In this document: piece by piece, positions 25,198-34,601 of the stretch
Position numbering within the stretch: position 1 is the stretch's first letter
Layout: every line of letters begins with the position of its first letter
DNA from: an uncultured Bacteroidota bacterium
GTDB lineage: Bacteria > Bacteroidota > Bacteroidia > Bacteroidales > VadinHA17
NCBI GenBank assembly: GCA_903844815.1
Contig: CAIMVD010000117.1
Coordinates: forward strand, 1 to 40,076
Reading direction: 5' to 3'
Length of the DNA: 40,076 bases
Position numbers and translations under genes: made by a program
Notes under the pieces: generated by a model
Told to the model about the DNA's origin: nothing
What the model saw: the letters and a program-made list of their open reading frames with translations, nothing else
Databases searched by the model: none

Positions 25198-26724
25198 TCA
25201 TTGCCCCCTTTTGGTTATTTCCCTCATCCATTTAATCAAACCTTCCGGATCACCATCGGCACAATGTCCTCCGTCCCAGAATACTGATGCATTCACAATC
25301 TTATTCCGGTTCTCGAGGCCTGTAGCCAGATTCACCATAACGGTTTGTGAGGTATGGTTGTCGCTGGAGCCATTCCTGAGCCACCAGTAACCTGCGCAAC
25401 CTTTGTTATCCTGTCTGATGAAATAATTTGCATTCATCAAATCAACAAGCATTTTTACTTCGTTGTCAATCACGGCATTCTTATCACCGGTTGAATGCTG
25501 CAGACTGAAATTTGTGAAATGCCTCGAATCAGTTGTCTTGTTGCCGAATAAATTTGGCTCGGGCTGTTTTTTGTCAAAATCGTCAAAGGCCGGCATCCCT
25601 TTCATCCGGCCGACATGTGATATATAGTCGGGGAATTCAAAAGTGGCACCTTTTTCATTCCAGGTAATCCATTTGTTACCGGAGAGGTACTCATTGCGTT
25701 TTTCCTCTGTGAGGCCATTTAGGTATTCATTTGCAGAAGGAATAAGGAAATAATGAAGGAGATACCTTTCGTAATTATCAGCGGTAAGGAAGCCAAAGCC
25801 ATTTTTGCCTTGAAGTTTCAATGACAATTGATATTCTTCATACATAGCTTTCAATTGTTTTGATAATTCCTGGTCAACAAGACCTGATCTCGATGGATAG
25901 GGGCCATACATCCACTCATAAGCACCGTCGGCATTTTCCAGATCAGTGATGGGACTGTAACAGACACTGCCGAAAATATTGTCGTTTGCATCGGCTGCCC
26001 CGATTTCTTTTAAGTAAGAGTCGTATAAAGGACTGTTGCCTGAAGTGCCAAGAAGAGCCGATACTGCGCCGCCCGCGCTGCAGCCGACGGAGATAATCTG
26101 ATCGGCATTACCAGGAAGGACGCCTTTATTGTGACGGATATAGCGTACGGCAGCCTTTAAGTCTACAATTGCAGCAGGAGCTTTTCCATAAAAGGTTCCG
26201 TCATCAGCTTTATTGTCGCGTCCCCTGCATCCTGGTGTTACTACAACGAAACCTGCAGCCAGAGCCAGATCAGGTCTGCTGCTTAATGAAGATGTTCCTC
26301 CCGGGCTGCCAGCCCTTGGCTGCATTCCGCCAGGCTGTACACCCGGTCCAGCGGGACCACCGGCAGCAGGGCCGGTACCGGTACGAGGTGTCGCAGTTCC
26401 CCCATTTCTGACCGACATGTAACCGCCAATGCCTATTGAAAAGAAAATCGGAGCATTTTTTGCTTCTATGGTTACATCATCTATTTTGACAGGAACACTT
26501 ACGTCAAGGCTCTGAAAGTCTTTGTCAACAGGTTTTGCAACATAAAGTATGTGCATGTAAGAGTGATAAGTGACCTTCTTTTCGCCTGAAGAGGTTCTTA
26601 CTATTCTGGTTTCAACTGTAAAGTTATCCTTTGGGAACAGGAGTGGGTCTTTTGACTGTCCTTCTGCCGTGGTCCAGAATAAACAATATGTTATTGCCGC
26701 TGTAATAATCGTTTTTTTAAACAT
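25198..26724 (-). CDS. Subtype-B-tannase-like secreted esterase
   Basis: The start is set at the ATG at 26724 (MFKKTIITAAITYCLFWTTA), which gives a signal peptide. The 508-residue protein follows the bacterial subtype-B tannase layout as I recall it from Lactiplantibacillus: AGFVVVTPGCRGRDN, KAPAAIVDLKAAVRYIRHNK, GVLPGNADQIISVGCSAGGA with nucleophile Ser216, ITDLENADGAYEW, RMKGMPAFDDFD with EPNLFG, then NGSSDNHTS (Asp) and DGGHCADGDPEG (His). Tannases hydrolyse galloyl esters; related members act on other aromatic esters. A Gly/Pro-rich insert covers about residues 108-148. Probable role: release of phenolic acids from plant material outside the cell. Confidence 0.82.
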   Translation of the reverse strand: MFKKTIITAAITYCLFWTTAEGQSKDPLLFPKDNFTVETRIVRTSSGEKKVTYHSYMHILYVAKPVDKDFQSLDVSVPVKIDDVTIEAKNAPIFFSIGIGGYMSVRNGGTATPRTGTGPAAGGPAGPGVQPGGMQPRAGSPGGTSSLSSRPDLALAAGFVVVTPGCRGRDNKADDGTFYGKAPAAIVDLKAAVRYIRHNKGVLPGNADQIISVGCSAGGAVSALLGTSGNSPLYDSYLKEIGAADANDNIFGSVCYSPITDLENADGAYEWMYGPYPSRSGLVDQELSKQLKAMYEEYQLSLKLQGKNGFGFLTADNYERYLLHYFLIPSANEYLNGLTEEKRNEYLSGNKWITWNEKGATFEFPDYISHVGRMKGMPAFDDFDKKQPEPNLFGNKTTDSRHFTNFSLQHSTGDKNAVIDNEVKMLVDLMNANYFIRQDNKGCAGYWWLRNGSSDNHTSQTVMVNLATGLENRNKIVNASVFWDGGHCADGDPEGLIKWMREITKRGQ

Positions 26725-26852
26725 AGATCGTTTTTTATAGAAGTGTATTTTATTCCGTAAATTCTGTTTGCAATTTAACATATTGCCGGTACATATCCGT
26801 GAAAAATACCTCTTTCGAACTTAAATACCGCACGCTTATTTAAGTGTTATAC

Positions 26853-29800
26853 TTAATGTTTTATGCTTTCTACAATTGCTTTATACTGTCTGATTAACCT
26901 GAGTATCCCTGTAATATCAAAACTTTCGGCTGCAGTCACAACATCTTCACCATAACTGATTATTGTATTGCAAACATGCTTACGGCCAAGAATTACAAGA
27001 TCTTTGCCGAATTTCTTTATTTCACCAAGTGGCTGCCTGGCACTAAATGTATCGCAGGTCTGAGAGTATTTGCCAAGGAGTTCCGCAATCAATCCTTCGT
27101 AATCAGTCATCATCTCATCCGGTCTCTCAGTAACCTCAGTAATTTCTGCATCTGGTTTCACTGTTAATTTATATGGAAGACTGTTCATCAGGGCCTGAAA
27201 AAGTTCTGAAATCCGTACAGGTTTTATAAGCAGGTCAGCAAACTCACTATTGAAAATCTTCACCTTCTGCTCTTTCATTACCGAAGCCGAATATGCAATA
27301 ACAGGAATATGCTTCAGTTTCGGATCAGACTTAATCTTTGTAAGTAATTCGAATCCATTCATCCCAGGCATTCTGATGTCGGATATAACAAGATCGGGCA
27401 TATTTTTATCCATTATCTCCAGGGCGGAAACTCCGTTTGCAGCTTCAAGAAGACTGAATTCTCTTTCCCGTAAAGCATCTTTAATGAATTTTCTGTTTTC
27501 ATCAACATCATCAACCACAAGAATGGTTGCATCCTCAAAAATGATATCGTCAGGATTTAATTCAACGTTTGATTTAATGCCTTCATAACTTCTCAGGAAC
27601 GGCAAATCGGGGATGAAAATTATAAATGTGCTTCCCTCACCTAACTCAGATTTAACCTTGATGGTTCCTTTCATAAGTTGTACAAGTCTTTGAGTTATAG
27701 CCAGGCCAAGGCCTGTCCCTCCCTGATTTAACCTGCTTTTAACCTGGATGAATGATTCAAAGATATCTTTAATGAATTCCTTCGGGATTCCGATTCCTGT
27801 ATCTGAAATTTCAATAACCAGATCAATAAGCTCCTCATGTTTGGTATCAGAATAATAAACCATGCGGGGATTCTCACTCCGGATTTTAATACTAATGACC
27901 CCTTTTTGGGTGAATTTCACAGCGTTACCAACAATGTTAAGAATCACCTGACGTAAACGGGGTCCGTCAAGGTAAAAAGAAGCTGGTGTTCCTGAAGCAA
28001 TATCTGTAGTGAACTTCAATCCTTTTTCAGACAATTTAAATGAAAAGATCTTCTCAAATTCAGTAAAAAATACCCTGGTTTCAATATAATCAAACTCCAG
28101 TTCCAGTTTTCCTGCTTCAATTTTGGAAAGATCGAGAATATCATTTATCAAAGTAAGGAGTGAACGTCCGCTGGAAATTATTGAATTAAGGAAATCTTTC
28201 TGAGTCCTGTCCTTGACAAGGTTCCCCAGTAATTCAGAATAGCCAAGAATTGCGTTCATAGGTGTTCTGATCTCATGGCTCATGTTAGCCAGAAATTCGC
28301 TCTTAGCAATGTTAGCCTGCTCGGCTTCCATGCGTGCATTTCTTAAAGTTTCTTCCGCAAATTTACGTTCTGTAATGTCTTCGAAGATGTAGAACCTTCC
28401 AAAATACTCGTCATTTTCGCCCCTTATCTGGGTTGAAAATCGACGTATAACCCGGTTTTTGGTGAAAGCAATTTCATCCTCAACAATAATACGGTTTGAT
28501 TCAGACTGAAGAGGTTTGCACGATTCGGCAAAGGCCTGTACGTCGGCCAATACAGGAATGCAATATGGAATGATGTCGTTGTTTTTAAATTCGCCGCGGT
28601 GCATTTGATCCTCTATATGCTCAATCTCCCAGATCTGGCAAAAACGTTTATTGATATAGAGGATCTCATCGTTACGGTTATCAACCACAAGAAATCCAAG
28701 GGGTGATGAATTGGACATTAATTCCAGAAACGATTTATTCCATTGCAATTCCTCTTCAACCTTTTTTCGTTCGGTGGTATCCTGATGAGTTCCCGACATC
28801 TTAAGCGGTTTGCCGTTTGCATCCCATTCGTGTACTTTCCCGCGGTCCAGAACCCAAACCCAGCTGCCATTTTTGTGTTTCATCCTGGATTCGAATGAAT
28901 AATAATCGGATTCTCCGGCAAAGTGCTTTTCTAGCAATTCTCCTGAAACTTTTAAATCGTCAGGGTGGGCGAATTTCATCCATGTTTCAATACTTACGGG
29001 AGAAATCTCATCCAGAGTATATCCTATAATATTCGCCCAGCGTTCATTGAAAATGGTTTCGCCGGTGGGTACATTCCATTCCCAGGCGCCAACATTGGTA
29101 CCTTCAATAATGGAGGCAAGACGCTGTTTTTCGATTGCCAGATTAGTTTCAACATGCTTTCGTTCTGTGATATCACTAATAAACCCGTGCCACATCACCG
29201 ACCCGTCTTCCTTGTGCTGCGGCATGGCATTGCCAGAAAGCCACCGGATGGTTCCATCTTCGAATTTTACCCGGTATTCATGGTTCCAGAGCTCCATTTT
29301 GCTTGCTGAAATCTGAATAGATTCACTCACTGCATCAATATCCTCAGGATGAAGGACGGCAAAGACTGATGAAGCATCATCTATAACATCCTGAGGACTT
29401 ACCCTGTAAATATCCCGGATTCCTTCACTTGCATAAGGAAAACAAGAAGTGCCGTCAGGACGTAACTGGTACTGATAAACCATGCCAGGTACGCGGTCGG
29501 CAATTTTACGCAGCCTTTCGAGTGCCTCCTCCATCTGAAATGTCCGCTCCTCCACTTTTTGCTCCAGAGTTGCATTCAATTCCAGAATCTGCTTTTCTGA
29601 CTCCTTCCGTTTAGTGATATCTTCCTCAACAGCCAGAAAATGTGTGATATTTCCGCTCGCATCGACCACCGGCGATATAAATGCCAGAACCCAGAAAAGT
29701 TCACCGTTTTTCTTTTTGTTATGAAATTCTCCCTTCCACTCCCTGCCGGCTTTAATTGTGTCCCAAAGAATTTGATATTCTTCCTCTGAAGTTTCACCCG

Positions 29801-31382
29801 AGCTGAAGATTCGGGGATTCGTACCCAGTAATTCATCCGCGGTAAACCCGGTTATTTCAACCACTTTGGGGTTTACATATTCGATAAAACCGGTTGTTCC
29901 CGTGATTACTGTCATTACCGGACTCTGCATTATTGCAAGGGAGAGTTTATTCAGCCCTTCCTCGGCCCCTTTGCGTTCGGTAATTTCCCAGGCCATATCG
30001 GCAACTAATGTCACAGTCTCGATATCTTTTTCAGTATAATCGGTAAGTTTATTGCCGATACCCACAACAGCCATTATTTTTTCGTTTCTGATCACGGGAA
30101 CCACCAGTTCACGTACAACCGGTGCGTGTCCTTCCGGGAGTCCCTGCCGGTGAGCAAGGTTCATGTAATCGTTGTGAATGACCGCTTTTCGCTGCCGCAC
30201 ACAATCTACCCAGACACCTGCCTTATCGATGCCATAGTGTTGACTGGCACCTTCAGCCGTGCACATGGTTTGTAAGGTGTTTGTGGACCAGCTTTGAAGT
30301 GTCAGCGTTTTTTGGTCGGCATCCACAGAATGAAAAAAACCTATACTGCTACCGGTCAAAACCTCCAGTTCATCCAGGAGCTTTTGCTGCAGCTCGTAGC
30401 GTGAATGCAATTGTGCAAACTCTGTCAGTTGTAACCTGATCTCCAATATCTTCTCCGATAGTTTGCGCTCCGAAATATCACGCAGGATACCGGTTATTTT
30501 CAATGGTTTGCCATTGTCATCACACACAAGTGCAGAAGATACAGCAGCATGTATTATTGAACCATCTTTGTTTCGAAGCCCCAGTTTATAATCTTTAACT
30601 ATTTTCTGTTCAAACAGTTTTGAAAAATAAATAGTCCGTTCATCAGGATTTGCATAAATCCCTGCAAATGATTTACCTATCATTTCATTTTTGCTGAACT
30701 GTCCTTTCGTGATTATTTCAATTGAAGGACTAATCTCCACGAGGGTTCCGTCCAGTAAGGCCTCGAAGTAAACTTCCTGTACACTTTCGAAAATGCTGTG
30801 GTATCTTTCTTCACTTTCGTGTAATGCCAATTCAGCTTTTTTGCGATCGGTTATATCTACTGCAGTTATCAGACAATGACAACCATCATCGGTCGTGGTT
30901 CCGCTCAGATGGGCATAGAGGGGCACACAGGCAGGTGCATCAAATACAACTTCGCAACTTTGCAGGCTTTTTTCACGAAATGTTTTTGAAAGAAAAACGA
31001 CAAAAGTATTTCCGGAAACGCTGCTAATAAAAAGTTCAAGTTTTTTGTTTATCAGTTTCCTGCGATCATTGCCAAGCATTTTTGCCGCCGTAAAATTTAA
31101 CTCAGCGATGTTGCCATCGGGATTAAGGGTAAAATAGGCAGTTGGCGCAAAGTCGAAAAGGCTTGTGTATTTTTCTTTGGCAAGTTCTTCCTGTTGTATC
31201 GCCAGAATGAGTTCCTCGTTCTGTAACTCAAGTTCGATTTGGTGCACCTGAAGTTCGTGAATGAGTTTCAGCGTATCTACATATGAAATTTCAGAAACTA
31301 TTTTTGTCGATTTCTTTTTCAATTCTTCTTCTGCCTTCTTTCGAAGCATTTCAGAAGATGCTGATTTTTTTTTTGACTTCAT
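26853..31382 (-). CDS. Hybrid sensor histidine kinase with six PAS and one GAF domain
   Basis: A 1509-residue protein without membrane segments. In order: coiled N-terminus (1-65), PAS (65-180), PAS (190-308), GAF (325-470), PAS (480-592), coiled coil (592-625), three further PAS domains (625-742, 750-872, 880-1006), HisKA with H1036 in LANMSHEIRTPMNA, ATPase domain with N1153, DTGIGIP at 1194-1200 and GGTGLGLAI, then a receiver domain with D1335 in DIRMPGMNG and K1387. The last 85 residues are a helical tail common in Bacteroidota hybrid kinases and not a classical HPt. The tail is shared with the deleted kinase at 22455. The ligand is unknown; GAF and PAS suggest cytoplasmic small-molecule or redox sensing. 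Confidence 0.95.
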   Translation of the reverse strand: MKSKKKSASSEMLRKKAEEELKKKSTKIVSEISYVDTLKLIHELQVHQIELELQNEELILAIQQEELAKEKYTSLFDFAPTAYFTLNPDGNIAELNFTAAKMLGNDRRKLINKKLELFISSVSGNTFVVFLSKTFREKSLQSCEVVFDAPACVPLYAHLSGTTTDDGCHCLITAVDITDRKKAELALHESEERYHSIFESVQEVYFEALLDGTLVEISPSIEIITKGQFSKNEMIGKSFAGIYANPDERTIYFSKLFEQKIVKDYKLGLRNKDGSIIHAAVSSALVCDDNGKPLKITGILRDISERKLSEKILEIRLQLTEFAQLHSRYELQQKLLDELEVLTGSSIGFFHSVDADQKTLTLQSWSTNTLQTMCTAEGASQHYGIDKAGVWVDCVRQRKAVIHNDYMNLAHRQGLPEGHAPVVRELVVPVIRNEKIMAVVGIGNKLTDYTEKDIETVTLVADMAWEITERKGAEEGLNKLSLAIMQSPVMTVITGTTGFIEYVNPKVVEITGFTADELLGTNPRIFSSGETSEEEYQILWDTIKAGREWKGEFHNKKKNGELFWVLAFISPVVDASGNITHFLAVEEDITKRKESEKQILELNATLEQKVEERTFQMEEALERLRKIADRVPGMVYQYQLRPDGTSCFPYASEGIRDIYRVSPQDVIDDASSVFAVLHPEDIDAVSESIQISASKMELWNHEYRVKFEDGTIRWLSGNAMPQHKEDGSVMWHGFISDITERKHVETNLAIEKQRLASIIEGTNVGAWEWNVPTGETIFNERWANIIGYTLDEISPVSIETWMKFAHPDDLKVSGELLEKHFAGESDYYSFESRMKHKNGSWVWVLDRGKVHEWDANGKPLKMSGTHQDTTERKKVEEELQWNKSFLELMSNSSPLGFLVVDNRNDEILYINKRFCQIWEIEHIEDQMHRGEFKNNDIIPYCIPVLADVQAFAESCKPLQSESNRIIVEDEIAFTKNRVIRRFSTQIRGENDEYFGRFYIFEDITERKFAEETLRNARMEAEQANIAKSEFLANMSHEIRTPMNAILGYSELLGNLVKDRTQKDFLNSIISSGRSLLTLINDILDLSKIEAGKLELEFDYIETRVFFTEFEKIFSFKLSEKGLKFTTDIASGTPASFYLDGPRLRQVILNIVGNAVKFTQKGVISIKIRSENPRMVYYSDTKHEELIDLVIEISDTGIGIPKEFIKDIFESFIQVKSRLNQGGTGLGLAITQRLVQLMKGTIKVKSELGEGSTFIIFIPDLPFLRSYEGIKSNVELNPDDIIFEDATILVVDDVDENRKFIKDALREREFSLLEAANGVSALEIMDKNMPDLVISDIRMPGMNGFELLTKIKSDPKLKHIPVIAYSASVMKEQKVKIFNSEFADLLIKPVRISELFQALMNSLPYKLTVKPDAEITEVTERPDEMMTDYEGLIAELLGKYSQTCDTFSARQPLGEIKKFGKDLVILGRKHVCNTIISYGEDVVTAAESFDITGILRLIRQYKAIVESIKH

Positions 31383-31625
31383 GGCTCGTGCAAATTATAT
31401 TTACGTAGAATCCCTATGGTCACTAATCATTTTGTAAAAATAAGCTGTTATTAATAATTTAGTAAATGGAAAGTAACAATATGAGAGTTAGGTAAGAAAT
31501 AAAAACCCAGGAACCCGATATGGCAGATTGATGGGAATCAAAGTAAAGTTACTAAAATAAAATGATTTTCCTGGTTTTACTCCCTCCTGCATTTTGCGTT
31601 AATATCATAATATATATTAAGTTCT

Positions 31626-32219
31626 CTACACTTTACCCAGAGGGAGTATTGATTTACCGTAAACCTCATTAAGTATCAGAGATGCAGAGGTATATATTGC
31701 AGATAATCCGCAGAAGATACCTTCAATTCCTGCAATTACCTTAATTGTGCTAATTCCGGTGAAATCACTAATAGAGAGAAGTAAAAAAAGTATTGCCAAT
31801 GATCCGAAAACAACTTGCAAAGCCCTGTTTAACCTGAGTGTGCCAATGAACATAAAGGCAGTGAAAATACACCACATCAGCAGAAACCAACCCATTGACA
31901 CCTCATCAGGTTTTAATCCAGCACCAATTGACGTTTTAGGAAGAAGCCAGATGGTAACCAAAGTAATCCAGAATGATCCATAAGCAGTGAAAGCTGTCGC
32001 TCCAAAGGTATTATTCTTCTTCCATTCCTGAATTCCTGCTATTATCTGGGCTATCCCTCCCACGAAAATTCCCATACCTATTATCATCGAGTTAAGCTCG
32101 TATAATCCGGCATTGTGAAGATTCAATAATACAGTTGTCATTCCAAATCCTAGAAGGCCCATGGGAGCAGGATTTGCTGTAGTATCCTTTATTGTTAAAG
32201 TGGCTTCGGTCGTGTTCAT
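31626..32219 (-). CDS. satP: Acetate uptake transporter, GPR1/FUN34/YaaH (SatP) family
   Basis: The start is the ATG at 32219 (MNTTEATLTIKDTTANPAP), because the family signature NPAPMGLLGFGMTT follows about 16 residues later. The 197-residue protein has six hydrophobic segments (for example MIIGMGIFVGGIAQIIAGIQ, FWITLVTIWLLP, GWFLLMWCIFTAFMFIG, VVFGSLAILFLLLS), as in hexameric SatP channels that carry acetate and succinate with protons across the inner membrane. It is monocistronic, downstream of no recognised operon, and divergent from the Gfo/Idh gene. A candidate TAATTTTG -7 box is at 32287-32280. Confidence 0.85.
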   Translation of the reverse strand: MNTTEATLTIKDTTANPAPMGLLGFGMTTVLLNLHNAGLYELNSMIIGMGIFVGGIAQIIAGIQEWKKNNTFGATAFTAYGSFWITLVTIWLLPKTSIGAGLKPDEVSMGWFLLMWCIFTAFMFIGTLRLNRALQVVFGSLAILFLLLSISDFTGISTIKVIAGIEGIFCGLSAIYTSASLILNEVYGKSILPLGKV

Positions 32220-32628
32220 TTTTCTATAGTTTAGATGGGGATAATATATCCCGAATGGTGAAGTTAAAACTTCCTTCGACAAAATTAAAATAAGATGCTA
32301 TTTATAATAGAAATTAATGGCAATATTCTATGAGATACCGGAACATATGGTCCTGTTTTATCTAATAGGATATAACTATGCATATAAGAGATACGGGGAA
32401 GATCATATCAAATATCCTGATCGTGTGATGGTCGGGACCGAAACCTGTGTATTATAAAGAGGTTTTAAGTATTATGAACCATAAAAAACCATTAAAGATC
32501 TTTTGAAAAGTCTAAAACCTCCTTATCTTTAATATATTATAAATCCTGATTCTGTTCTTTCCGGAATCGCAGAACAGGCACAACAACAATAAGCACACAT
32601 ATTAAATTAAATCATTAACCTGAGCATC
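32220..32628. other. Divergent intergenic region
   Basis: This 409-bp space between satP and the oxidoreductase is AT-rich. On the minus strand TAATTTTG (32287-32280) fits a -7 box for satP. Close to the oxidoreductase start an inverted repeat CTGTTC (32552-32557) with GAACAG (32572-32577) could be an operator. No gene was seen. Confidence 0.35.
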
Positions 32629-33954
32629 ATGAAACGACGAAATTTTGTTAAATCCGTTGCCGTAACAGGTGCCGGAATGATTATCCTGCCTGGCGGTATT
32701 CTATCAGGAAAAAGCCCAAGTGATAAGCTGAACATTGCACTGATCGGGGCACATGGGCGAGGCAGCCAGCATTACGGAGCGCTGGAGAGCGAAAATGTGG
32801 TTGCCATTTGCGACGTACATGCAGGTAATATGGCTTTGGCTGCAAAGCAATATCCCAATGCAAAGCAATACACCGACTGGAGGAAATGCCTCGATCAAAA
32901 GGATATTGATGCTGTAATGATTTGTACTCCCGATCACCACCATGCATTTATCAGCATCTGGGCCATGAACCGCGGCATGCACGTTTACTGTGAAAAACCG
33001 GTAGGCGAATGCGTTACCGAGGCGCGCGAGGTGCGGAAGGTGTACCTGGCAAACAAGAATAAGCTGGCTACCCAGCATGGGACACAGCGTCATGCCAACG
33101 AGAATTTTGACCGTGTTGCAGAACTGGTCCGTGGTGGAGCTGTAGGCGAACTTAAGGAGGTAATGGCATGGGGTGACAGGACTCATGACAAAACCGGATA
33201 TCTTCCGGAAGCAGGACCGGCACCCAAAGAGATTGACTGGGAACAGTGGATCGGACCTGTTAAGATGCATCCCTACAATCCGGGATACTTTGGCGCAAGA
33301 CCAGGTGCTGGCTGCCTCTTATGGAATATGTACCACGATTTCGGCAGCTGGCAGATAGGAGATATGGGCAGCCATACAATGGACCTTGCCTGGAACGCGA
33401 TAGATGCCGGTCAACCTATAAGCGCCCGGGCTGAAGGGGACCCATTCAACCCCGAAGTTGTTGCATCAAACATGCATACCAAATTTAATTTCCCGGCCAA
33501 CGATTGGAGAGGCCCGATAACTGTTGAATGGTACCAGGGTAAGTTAAGCCCGGCGTCTCCGAATCCTGCCATTGACATACTGAAAATTGATCATGGTGCG
33601 ATGTTCAAAGGTACCAGGGGAACTCTTATAGCTGACTTTAACATGCGAATGCTTCTCCCTGATCGCAGCGGAGCCGATATGACATATTATAAACCACCAA
33701 CCAAAGAGCAGGTTGCGCCTCCTATGGTCGGTTTCCAGCAACAATGGTTCAATGCATGCAAGGGTGACCTGAAGACTGATTGTAATTTTGACTACGCTGG
33801 CCGTATGATAGAGACATTAATGCTTGGGCTTGCTGCTCATCAGGCTGGCAAGGAATTGCAATATGACCCTGTTACCGGACAAGTGACGAATGATGCCGCT
33901 GCCAATGCATACCTGACTAAGGAATATCGCAAGGGTTGGGTGCTTAACGGGTAA
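32629..33954 (+). CDS. Gfo/Idh/MocA family oxidoreductase, exported
   Basis: A 441-residue protein. Its N-terminus MKRRNFVKSVAVTGAGMI is a twin-arginine-type signal, so the enzyme is probably folded with its cofactor before export. The Rossmann motif GAHGRG is at residues 40-45; CEKPVGECVTEA (EKP at 122-124) is the hallmark of the family, and the C-terminal half has the alpha/beta substrate domain. Such RR-signal members in Bacteroidota act on sugar derivatives, some as glycosidases via an oxidation step. The substrate here cannot be read. A terminator follows at 33989. Confidence 0.92.
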   Translation: MKRRNFVKSVAVTGAGMIILPGGILSGKSPSDKLNIALIGAHGRGSQHYGALESENVVAICDVHAGNMALAAKQYPNAKQYTDWRKCLDQKDIDAVMICTPDHHHAFISIWAMNRGMHVYCEKPVGECVTEAREVRKVYLANKNKLATQHGTQRHANENFDRVAELVRGGAVGELKEVMAWGDRTHDKTGYLPEAGPAPKEIDWEQWIGPVKMHPYNPGYFGARPGAGCLLWNMYHDFGSWQIGDMGSHTMDLAWNAIDAGQPISARAEGDPFNPEVVASNMHTKFNFPANDWRGPITVEWYQGKLSPASPNPAIDILKIDHGAMFKGTRGTLIADFNMRMLLPDRSGADMTYYKPPTKEQVAPPMVGFQQQWFNACKGDLKTDCNFDYAGRMIETLMLGLAAHQAGKELQYDPVTGQVTNDAAANAYLTKEYRKGWVLNG

Positions 33955-33988
33955 ATATTTGACCGCCCGGGCCTGCAATGAAAATCAG

Positions 33989-34023
33989 ACACTTACATTA
34001 TCAATTTGTGAGTGTTTTTTTTT
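33989..34023 (+). terminator. Rho-independent terminator after the oxidoreductase
   Basis: ACACTTACA (33989-33997) pairs with TGTGAGTGT (34007-34015), with 8 of 9 bases matching, followed by nine Ts. Confidence 0.75.
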
Positions 34024-34065
34024 GAACCTTTTTTACAATTGTCTCCCCAATTTATCAGGAAGCGC

Positions 34066-34246
34066 CATTCCGTCAGGATTCCAAATGAACAATTGGCTTG
34101 AGAATTATATTTACAGATCAAATGTTGGAATCACGGTATTGATTATGGCAGCTTTATTGACCATCTTAATTACCTTCCTGACTATTGGCTTTAAAGCATA
34201 CCAGGCTGCAATAATGAATCCGGCCAAATCGCTTAAGACAGAATAG
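34066..34246 (+). pseudogene. Second FtsX-type permease C-terminal remnant
   Basis: The frame reads IPSGFQMNNWLENYIYRSNV, a 20-residue hydrophobic helix (GITVLIMAALLTILITFLTI), then FKAYQAAIMNPAKSLKTE and stop. This is the last loop, last helix and A--NP-KSL--E tail of an FtsX/MacB permease. The upstream part is cut off by the terminator region of the neighbouring gene. It is a different paralogue from the relic at 9042. Confidence 0.72.
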
Positions 34247-34270
34247 TGTATTTCAATCGCCTCACCCCAA

Positions 34271-34312
34271 CCTCTCTATGAGACTTGGGGTTTGCCCCTC
34301 CCGGGAGAGAGG
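34271..34312. repeat. REP-like nested hairpin
   Basis: CCTCTCT (34271-34277) pairs with AGAGAGG (34306-34312), and inside it GGGG-TTTG-CCCC pairs at 34287-34298. It could terminate transcription through the permease relic or be a palindromic repeat element. Confidence 0.5.
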
Positions 34313-34360
34313 GTAAATAAAGTGGAGGATTACGCTCGATTCGCATTCGTGATCCTTTTA

Positions 34361-34455
34361 GGTAACTGCCAAGTTAAAATCCCTCATCCGCTTTCGGCGT
34401 CTGTTGGATTTTTTTCTTTATTGACAGGAGGTTTGAAATATCAACCTTGATTTAG
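34361..34455. repeat. Dispersed intergenic repeat, copy C
   Basis: About 95 bp, from GGTAACTGCC to CCTTGATTTA, including CCGCTTTCGGCGTCTGT that can fold as a small hairpin. Copy D at 35836-35933 aligns over its whole length in the same orientation, so the two copies flank ATPase cassette 2. Confidence 0.6.
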
Positions 34456-34546
34456 TTAGAGATATTTATAAAATTATTAGGAGGTGCAGGCTTAAACATC
34501 AAAAAAGCAGTCTATTGCATAAGATGCCTTGGTGAAAATTTATATA

Positions 34547-34597
34547 TGTCGAATAGAATAGGCAATAATATTGTATATTTGTTGTATTTAATCGACA
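34547..34597 (+). promoter_or_regulatory. Inverted repeat bracketing the promoter of ATPase copy 2
   Basis: TGTCGA (34547-34552) and TCGACA (34592-34597) flank TATATTTG (34574-34581). Spacing and arms are the same as in copy 1, although intervening bases have changed, and the ATG is 4 bp downstream. Confidence 0.6.
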
Positions 34598-34601
34598 TAA
34601 A

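Noticed and set aside
26169-26422. Plus-strand proline-rich frames
   Set aside because: They are antisense to the Gly/Pro-rich insert of the tannase-like gene, a composition effect.
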